Part shown: positions 6,909 through 10,996 of the stretch, piece after piece
How positions within the stretch are numbered: position 1 is the stretch's first letter
Layout: every line of letters starts with the position of its first letter
From: Clostridia bacterium
Lineage (GTDB): Bacteria; Bacillota; Clostridia; Christensenellales; Borkfalkiaceae
DNA: 10,996 bases
Direction: 5' to 3'
Assembly (NCBI GenBank): GCA_017421905.1
Contig: JAFOHH010000091.1
Span: forward strand, 1-10,996
Position numbers and translations under genes: made by a program
The notes under the pieces: generated by a model
What the model was told of the DNA's origin: nothing
Databases searched by the model: none
What the model saw: only the letters and a program-made list of their open reading frames with translations

Positions 6909-6939
6909 GCCGCGCGGCAATTTTGCCGCGCGGCTTTTT
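6909..6939 (+). terminator. Strong intrinsic terminator after the EIIC-like gene
   Basis: GCCGCGCGGC (6909-6918) is itself self-complementary and appears again at 6925-6934. With the A/T pair at 6919/6924 the stem is 11 bp, followed by five T (6935-6939). It separates the phosphoesterase/EIIC unit from yabP. Confidence 0.92.
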
Positions 6940-6973
6940 GTTGCCCGCCAATTGTTTTCCCTTGCTTGCCGCA

Positions 6974-7003
6974 TTCATTTTTTTCTTTTTCTTTGCATAG
7001 GTA
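6974..7003 (+). promoter_or_regulatory. Possible sporulation (sigma-E-like) promoter of yabP
   Basis: TTCATTTT (6974-6981) and CATAGGTA (6996-7003), 14 bp apart, resemble the B. subtilis sigma-E elements (about GTCATATT and CATACAAT). No sigma-A-like pair was found in the interval 6940-7029. B. subtilis yabP is known to be under sigma-E, which is why I looked. The match is partial. Confidence 0.3.
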
Positions 7004-7029
7004 TAGGTAAAAGAATTAGGAGGGCGGTT

Positions 7030-7302
7030 ATGACGCAGCAACAAAAAACGGATAACGGCAATACTCTTTTAACGGTAGCGGGGCAAAGACGTATTACGCT
7101 TTCGGGCGCAACCTCGGTAGACGGCTTTTCCGAAACGGAAATTTCCTTATCCCTCCCGGACGGGAAACTAACCGTTTTGGGCGAGCATCTTAAAATTTTA
7201 AGCTTTAACGAAGAAAACGGCTCTTTTACGGCCGAGGGAAAGGTCCTTTCCGTGCGCTATACGGGGCGTAAGCAACCTTTTTTAAAAAAGTTGATAAAGT
7301 AG
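7030..7302 (+). CDS. yabP: Sporulation protein YabP
   Basis: This is a 90-residue protein matching the YabP family along its length. The hallmark order is seen: RRITLSGATSVDGFSETEISLSLPDGKLTVLGEHLKILSFNEENGSFTAEGKVLSVRYT (20-78), a beta-rich fold. YabP is made in the mother cell during sporulation and is linked to spore cortex formation together with YabQ. Its biochemical role is not known. The start at 7030 has a perfect AGGAGG (7018-7023) six bases away. The upstream frame to 6952 overlaps non-coding leader. yabQ follows after 7 bases. In many Firmicutes hup and an S4-domain gene (rqcP/yabO) precede yabP, but here an unrelated transporter and a terminator do. Confidence 0.92.
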   Translation: MTQQQKTDNGNTLLTVAGQRRITLSGATSVDGFSETEISLSLPDGKLTVLGEHLKILSFNEENGSFTAEGKVLSVRYTGRKQPFLKKLIK

Positions 7303-7309
7303 GTGCGCC

Positions 7310-7675
7310 GTGCTGTTTCCCTCCCAAGGTCAGCTTGCCGTTTTTTGCTCCTGCCTTGCATACGGGCTTTTGCTGGGCATTTTAAAATCGCTGTTCGTGC
7401 CTCCCAGGCCGCTCTTTCAAAAGCCACTCTTTCAAAGGGTGCTACTTGCGCCGCGCGTTTGGCAGGCCGTACTTGACTTTCTGTTTTTCACCGCCGCATT
7501 GCCTGCGTTTATTCTTTTATCGTATTTATGCCGCTTTCCTACCTTTCGCCCCTATATGGCGGCAGGCGTTTTGTGCGGTTTTTTGCTTATGCGCATTTTT
7601 TTGCACGATTTGGTTGCAAAACCGCTTGCAAAATGGTATAATCAAAGAAAAAAGAGTTCGTCGGCGCAAAAGTAG
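7310..7675 (+). CDS. yabQ: Spore cortex biosynthesis protein YabQ
   Basis: This is a 121-residue membrane protein, short for the family but with the right position and character. Three hydrophobic segments (about 8-28, 50-74 and 80-98) are followed by a basic C-terminal tail (KPLAKWYNQRKK). In B. subtilis YabQ sits in the outer forespore membrane and is needed for cortex formation. The start is a GTG at 7310, with AGGTG just upstream and the yabP stop 8 bases before. Assignment rests as much on the yabP-yabQ-divIC order as on sequence, because YabQ is poorly conserved. The last 60 bases of the gene contain a vegetative promoter for divIC. Confidence 0.85.
   Translation: MLFPSQGQLAVFCSCLAYGLLLGILKSLFVPPRPLFQKPLFQRVLLAPRVWQAVLDFLFFTAALPAFILLSYLCRFPTFRPYMAAGVLCGFLLMRIFLHDLVAKPLAKWYNQRKKSSSAQK
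7614..7642 (+). promoter_or_regulatory. Internal sigma-A promoter inside yabQ, driving divIC
   Basis: -35 TTGCAA (7614-7619), 17-bp spacer, -10 TATAAT (7637-7642) with TGG in front (extended -10), all inside the yabQ reading frame. Expected start near 7649, giving a leader of about 62 bases to the divIC ATG at 7711. It would let the division gene be transcribed in growing cells independently of the sporulation pair. Confidence 0.68.
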
Positions 7676-7710
7676 CAATTCTTTCCCGCCGCAAACCTAA
7701 AGAGGTCTTT

Positions 7711-7992
7711 ATGACGGAAGAGAAAAAAAGCCGACTAGTCGCTTCTACAACGGTTGTCTGTGTGTTATTTTTATTTGTTTTGGTGGTGGTGCTGGTGTAT
7801 CAAACGGCAACCTATTCTGCCGTTCGCAAGCAAAAAGCCGCTTTAGAGGCGCGTAAAGCCGCCCTACAGCAGCAAATCACCTCGCAAGAGCAAGAACTCG
7901 AAAGCCGCAAAACGGCCTGGCAGGCAGAGCTTTTGGCGCGTAAATACGGATTGATGTTTCCCGATGAAACCCGTTTTACGGGAGAAGACTAA
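7711..7992 (+). CDS. divIC: Septum formation initiator, DivIC/FtsB family
   Basis: This is a 93-residue single-pass membrane protein: short cytoplasmic N-terminus, one membrane segment (about 10-30), then an extracellular coiled coil (about 36-75, rich in Lys/Arg/Glu/Gln with AALEARKAALQQQI heptads) and a short tail containing ARKYGLMFPDE. This is the usual plan of DivIC/FtsB, which pairs with FtsL and DivIB to activate septal peptidoglycan synthesis. The KYGLMFPDE stretch corresponds to the conserved end (AR-yg-v-pgE) of the family. The ATG at 7711 has AGAGG 5-6 bases away. Position after yabP-yabQ is the common Firmicute order. A terminator follows 9 bases after the stop. Confidence 0.88.
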   Translation: MTEEKKSRLVASTTVVCVLFLFVLVVVLVYQTATYSAVRKQKAALEARKAALQQQITSQEQELESRKTAWQAELLARKYGLMFPDETRFTGED

Positions 7993-8001
7993 TTTTTTCG
8001 T

Positions 8002-8022
8002 GCCGCCCTTGGGCGGCTTTTT
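8002..8022 (+). terminator. Intrinsic terminator after divIC
   Basis: GCCGCC (8002-8007), loop CTTG, GGCGGC (8012-8017), then five T (8018-8022). The stem is short but fully GC. It lies 10 bases behind the divIC stop and 49 bases before the next ATG, so readthrough may feed the downstream genes. Confidence 0.72.
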
Positions 8023-8070
8023 CCCTTTTTGGGGGAAGGAAATAAAAACCCCCCTTTTCCAGAGGATATT

Positions 8071-8928
8071 ATGATTGCTATTTTCGATATCGGCTCTAAT
8101 TCGGTGCGAATGGGGCTCGTTCGTGGACAAGCCACGCTAAAAAAACAGCTCGTTACCACCCGCCTTGGCGAGGGGCTTGCTCATTTCGGCATTTTGCAAG
8201 AAGAACCCATGCGCCGCACCGTAGAGGCTATGCTTTTGTTAAAAGAAAGCGCGGCAGCCTCGGGCGCAACCGCCTTTTACGCGTACGCAACGGAGGCCGT
8301 TCGCAAAGCGCAAAACGGAAGAGATTTCGCTTGCCTAGTTCAGCAAAAAACGGGTATCCCCGTGGAAATTCTTTCGGGTGAGGAAGAGGCGGAAATCGGC
8401 GTTTTGGGCGCATTAAAGGGCGCTTGCGGCGCAATTATCGATATCGGCGGCGCTTCTACCGAGCTTGCCGTAAAAACGGAAGAGGGTATTGCGGCAAAAA
8501 GCCTCCCCGTTGGGTGCGTAGTGTTAAAAAACCTGTGCGGAGAGGACGACGAAAAGCTTTCCGCATTTTGCACGCCGCAAGCAGCGCAGTACGGCGCGCT
8601 TTCCACTCTGCCGCTCGTAGGAATCGGTGGTACGGCAACCTCGCTTGCCGCGTTCGACCTCTCTCTTACGGCGTACGATCCGGAAAAAGTTACGGGGCAC
8701 GCGGTTACCCTTTCCGCTTTGCAATCCGTTATCGAGAAATTAAAGGGAACAAGCGTAGAAGAACGCGTTGCCGCAGGTGTGCATCCCGGCCGTGCCGATC
8801 TCCTTTACGTGGGAGCGGTATGGATGAAAACGGTGCTTACCGCCATCGGTGCGCCCTCGTTTATAGCTAGCGATAGCGATAATATAGAGGGATACGCACA
8901 GCTTCTTGCTCGGAGGAAAATGATATGA
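8071..8928 (+). CDS. Ppx/GppA family phosphatase (exopolyphosphatase or pppGpp phosphohydrolase)
   Basis: This is a 285-residue cytosolic protein of the sugar-kinase/Hsp70/actin ATPase fold. Motifs in order: DIGSNSVRM (6-14), the phosphate-1 loop; YATEAVRKAQN (72-82); EEEAEIG (104-110), with the catalytic Glu region; DIGGASTEL (124-132), phosphate-2; GIGGTATSLAAF (184-195); and HPGRADLL (238-245), with the Arg-Ala-Asp signature. It is the short single-module form (about 300 residues) without the C-terminal HD-like domain of E. coli Ppx, common in Clostridia and close to Ppx1-type enzymes. Whether it acts on polyphosphate or (p)ppGpp cannot be decided here. The start at 8071 is set by AGAGGATATT-ATG. 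The stop overlaps the next start by four bases (ATGA at 8925-8928), so the M50-like protein is translationally coupled. Confidence 0.9.
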   Translation: MIAIFDIGSNSVRMGLVRGQATLKKQLVTTRLGEGLAHFGILQEEPMRRTVEAMLLLKESAAASGATAFYAYATEAVRKAQNGRDFACLVQQKTGIPVEILSGEEEAEIGVLGALKGACGAIIDIGGASTELAVKTEEGIAAKSLPVGCVVLKNLCGEDDEKLSAFCTPQAAQYGALSTLPLVGIGGTATSLAAFDLSLTAYDPEKVTGHAVTLSALQSVIEKLKGTSVEERVAAGVHPGRADLLYVGAVWMKTVLTAIGAPSFIASDSDNIEGYAQLLARRKMI

Positions 8929-10106
8929 AATTAAAAACGATACGCTTGCTTCGCGCCTTGCTCGGCGTAATCGGCATTTTACTGCTAGGCGTTTTTCTTG
9001 CCCTTGGCGTGCATTTGTACGACCCCTTTCAAGAGGGCGGCGCGCTACATGCCGAATGGCTCATTTTGTTTGCTTGCGTAACCCCTTTGGGCGGCGTGCT
9101 TTCCGCGTTTTTGCATCCTCTTTTTCACGAAGTGGGGCATATTTTGTTTGGAACGCTTGCCGGCATGCGCTTGCTTTCCTTCCGCGTTTGGTTTTTAGAA
9201 GTCGAACGCGAAAACGGCTCTTTTAGGGTGCGTTTTGTAAAGGAGGGCGGTGGCAGAACGGCAATGTTGCCCAAATCGGGGGAGAAAATCCGTCGTAAAA
9301 CGGCGGTATTTGCCATCGGCGGGCTGGTAGGTACGCTGGTTTATTTTGCTTGCTGTGCGCTCGTTATCCGCTTTTCGCCCGTCATTCCTTTTTGGGCGTA
9401 CGCCCTTCTTGGGGTGGGCGTGGTTACGGCTACGATAGAGTTTTTTTCCAACCTGATTCCTTCCGAAGGCTCGGAGCAAACGGATGGAGAACTCCTCTTC
9501 GCTCTTTGGAAAAACACTCCTTCGGTAAAAATTATGCTTGCCGTTATGTGTGCGGAAGGCGAGCTGCTTTCGGGTAAGCGCCCGCGCGAAATTAATCCCG
9601 CGTATTTATTTAACCTCCCCACCGTGCAGGAGGACGACGTTAACTTTATCGCCCTTCTCACCGTAAGGGCAACCTACTTTTTAGACCAAGGCAATTTTGC
9701 AGACCTCGCACAAACGTACGCGCGCTTGGAAACGCTTACCGATTACGTCAGCGACTCTTCCGCCCTTGCGATTCGTGCGGAAATTTTGTACTTCGGTTTA
9801 ATCAGCGGAGAAAAGGGGTTTGTTTCTCGCCATCGCGAGGTGATTGAACCGTTAAAAAATCAAAAAACTGCCCTTGCATACCGCGTGCGCGCCGCTTACG
9901 AATTGTACGAAGAATCCAACCTTCCCGTGGCGCACGTGCTACTCAATCGCTACCAAAAGGCGGTGGAAAAATGCACCGTAGCAGGGGAAAAGCTGTTAGA
10001 GCAGGATTTGATGCAGGCTATGGCAAACGCTCTTGTTAAAAGAGAACGGGAAGAAATTAAGCATTTAGATCGCTTGCAAAAGGAAAAAACGGTTATTTAC
10101 CGTTAA
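8925..10106 (+). CDS. M50-like membrane zinc metalloprotease with a long C-terminal helical domain
   Basis: This is a 393-residue membrane protein. Membrane segments are at about 9-31, 45-66, 126-148 and 153-173. The zinc motif HEVGH (68-72) lies at the end of the second. NLIPSEGSEQTDGELL (176-191) fits the second M50 motif, with Asp187-Gly188 as the third ligand region. Together these suggest an intramembrane site-2-type protease, or a catalytically inert relative. A stretch of about 40 residues between the motifs (84-124) is charged and probably outside the membrane. Residues 200-393 form a soluble, mostly helical region rich in Glu, Lys, Arg and Leu, possibly TPR-like, which I cannot assign. 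The frame begins at the ATG overlapping the GppA stop, with GGAGG 8 bases upstream. The substrate is unknown. Coupling to a Ppx/GppA gene suggests shared expression, not a proven partnership. Confidence 0.72.
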   Translation: MKLKTIRLLRALLGVIGILLLGVFLALGVHLYDPFQEGGALHAEWLILFACVTPLGGVLSAFLHPLFHEVGHILFGTLAGMRLLSFRVWFLEVERENGSFRVRFVKEGGGRTAMLPKSGEKIRRKTAVFAIGGLVGTLVYFACCALVIRFSPVIPFWAYALLGVGVVTATIEFFSNLIPSEGSEQTDGELLFALWKNTPSVKIMLAVMCAEGELLSGKRPREINPAYLFNLPTVQEDDVNFIALLTVRATYFLDQGNFADLAQTYARLETLTDYVSDSSALAIRAEILYFGLISGEKGFVSRHREVIEPLKNQKTALAYRVRAAYELYEESNLPVAHVLLNRYQKAVEKCTVAGEKLLEQDLMQAMANALVKREREEIKHLDRLQKEKTVIYR

Positions 10107-10125
10107 AATATTCTTTGGCTTTGCC

Positions 10126-10156
10126 AAGCGCGGTAAAAGGGCAGGCTTTTGCGCTT
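10126..10156 (+). other. Imperfect hairpin in the 3' region of the M50-like gene
   Basis: AAGCGC (10126-10131) pairs with GCGCTT (10151-10156), and AAAAG (10135-10139) with CTTTT (10146-10150), separated by a 3-base bulge; the loop is GGCAGG. It lacks a T run, so it may be a 3'-end stabilising structure rather than a terminator. A smaller hairpin, AACGGT/ACCGTT (10088-10104), spans the stop of the M50-like gene. Confidence 0.35.
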
Positions 10157-10186
10157 TGCCGTGGGTGCTCCCCCTCTTTTAAACAA

Positions 10187-10202
10187 TTTATCCAAGGATA
10201 AA
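10187..10202 (+). promoter_or_regulatory. Inverted repeat, candidate operator upstream of the CHR genes
   Basis: TTTATCC-AA-GGATAAA is a perfect inverted repeat with 7-base arms, 83 bases before the CHR start. A weak -10-like TAAAAT (10199-10204) overlaps it, but there is no convincing -35 (CTTTTA). It could bind a dimeric repressor or be chance in AT-rich DNA. Confidence 0.3.
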
Positions 10203-10221
10203 ATTCCTTTTCTTACACAAT

Positions 10222-10247
10222 AAATCCGCCCGATTAGGCGGATTTTT
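10222..10247 (+). terminator. Intrinsic terminator between the M50-like gene and the CHR genes
   Basis: AAATCCGCC (10222-10230), loop CGATTA, GGCGGATTT (10237-10245) and five T (10243-10247). It ends the GppA/M50-like unit. A second hairpin, GCCGT (10257-10261), AAAA, ACGGC (10266-10270) plus TTTT, follows directly and runs into the ribosome binding site of the next gene. Confidence 0.8.
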
Positions 10248-10284
10248 AAATAAAACGCCGTAAAAACGGCTTTTAAGGATGAAA

Positions 10285-10866
10285 ATGAAAAAATTACTGC
10301 TTTTATTTTTTACTATGCTAAAAATAGGTCTTTTTACCTTTGGCGGCGGTTACGCTATGCTCTCACTTCTTGAAAACGAGTTCGTTAGCAAAAAAAATCT
10401 ATTAGATCACGACGAGTTTATGGATATGGTTGCCATTGCAGAGTCTACCCCCGGGCCTATCGCCATTAACGCGGCTACTTATATCGGCTACAAGGTGGGT
10501 AAAATTTTCGGCTCTATCGTTTGCACGGTGGGCGTGTGTATTCCTTCCTTTGTTATCATTTATGCCATTTCGCTCTTTTTAGATCAATTTTTGGCAAACA
10601 AATGGGTTGCGGCGGCGTTTTCCGGCGTGCAGGTGTGCGTGGTTTTTCTCATTCTTTCCGCAGGGCTTAAAATGTTAAAAAAATTGCCGCATACCGCCTT
10701 TAACGTTTGCGTTACGGTAATTACCTTTTCCTGCATGCTTGCCTTTGCCTTTTTCTCGGTAAAATTTTCCTCCGTGTTCTACGTTTTAATTAGCGCGGCG
10801 CTTGCCGTTATGCTTTACGCCGTCGGTTATCTTTCCCGCAAGGGGAAGGGGGAAAAACGCCAATGA
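10285..10866 (+). CDS. Chromate transporter family (CHR) protein, short single-domain form, first of a pair
   Basis: This is a 193-residue membrane protein, one CHR domain. Signatures are LKIGLFTFGGGYAML (12-26) and the AESTPGPIAINAATYIGYK stretch (52-70), both diagnostic of the family, with about five or six hydrophobic segments and a basic tail (SRKGKGEKRQ). Short CHR proteins are usually encoded in adjacent pairs and act together. Some export chromate, but the true substrate is unknown for many gut Clostridia. The start at 10285 is preferred because AAGGA (10275-10279) is then 5 bases away. The in-frame ATG at 10279 overlaps the binding site. The stop shares an ATGA with the second CHR gene (10863-10866). 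No promoter is evident after the upstream terminator. Confidence 0.9.
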   Translation: MKKLLLLFFTMLKIGLFTFGGGYAMLSLLENEFVSKKNLLDHDEFMDMVAIAESTPGPIAINAATYIGYKVGKIFGSIVCTVGVCIPSFVIIYAISLFLDQFLANKWVAAAFSGVQVCVVFLILSAGLKMLKKLPHTAFNVCVTVITFSCMLAFAFFSVKFSSVFYVLISAALAVMLYAVGYLSRKGKGEKRQ

Positions 10867-10996
10867 GTATTTACCTACTGTTGTTTCTCACCTTTTTAAA
10901 AATCGGCGCGGTTTCCTTTGGCGGCGGCTACGGCATGATCTCGCTCGTACACGAAAAGGTCATCACAAACGGCTGGCTCACCGAAGAAGAATTCAT
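10863..10996 (+). CDS. Second chromate transporter family (CHR) protein, N-terminal part (cut by window end)
   Basis: The frame opens at the ATG overlapping the stop of the preceding CHR gene and runs for 44 codons to the window edge. The visible part (MSIYLLLFLTFLKIGAVSFG followed by GGYGMISLVHEKV) repeats the CHR N-terminal signature LKIGxxxFGGGYxMxSL seen in its neighbour, so this is the paired half. A purine-rich stretch (AAGGGGG, 10847-10852) upstream can act as binding site, in addition to translational coupling. Confidence 0.9.
   Translation, partial: MSIYLLLFLTFLKIGAVSFGGGYGMISLVHEKVITNGWLTEEEF

Noticed and set aside
8424..8870. 148-codon frame inside the GppA gene
   Set aside because: Arg-rich shifted frame without a binding site; the GppA motifs lie in the other frame.

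Overview
The window looks like ordinary chromosome of an endospore-forming, low-to-medium GC Clostridia-type Firmicute. The main evidence is a yabP-yabQ pair (found in spore formers), a DivIC-type division protein directly behind it, bacillus-like promoters (TTGNNN, 17 bp, TATAAT) and strong AGGAGG-type ribosome binding sites. I see no tRNA, rRNA, insertion sequence, phage gene or CRISPR array. No stretch above 300 bases lacks a gene.

Layout. (1) 2-340: C-terminal end of an unrecognised, probably exported protein, closed by a strong terminator. (2) 601-1512, minus: nucleoside hydrolase of the NEIDDQ type. (3) 1758-3200, plus: BspA-type leucine-rich-repeat surface protein with a perfect consensus promoter, divergent from the hydrolase. 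(4) 3340-4707, minus: DNA repair protein RadA, facing the repeat gene across a shared terminator. (5) 4938-5648 and 5675-6841, plus: a calcineurin-like metallophosphoesterase, then a stand-alone PTS EIIC-like membrane protein, ending at a strong terminator. (6) 7030-7992: yabP, yabQ and divIC, with a good vegetative promoter hidden inside the end of yabQ so that divIC can be read without the sporulation genes. (7) 8071-10106: Ppx/GppA phosphatase translationally coupled (ATGA overlap) to an M50-like membrane zinc protease with a long C-terminal domain. (8) 10285 to the window edge: two short chromate-transporter (CHR) genes, also ATGA-coupled, behind a leader with an inverted repeat, a terminator and a second hairpin.

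How the genes relate. The divergent and convergent layout splits the window into small independent transcription units. The two divergent intergenic regions (1513-1757 and 4708-4937) each carry back-to-back promoters. Four of the five confident promoters have a TTGC-type -35 and all five have exactly 17 bp spacing. The fifth, in front of the surface protein, is the textbook TTGACA/TATAAT pair. Nothing here is clearly a new defence or mobile system. The most interesting points are the internal divIC promoter, the coupled GppA/M50-like pair and the structured leader of the CHR genes.
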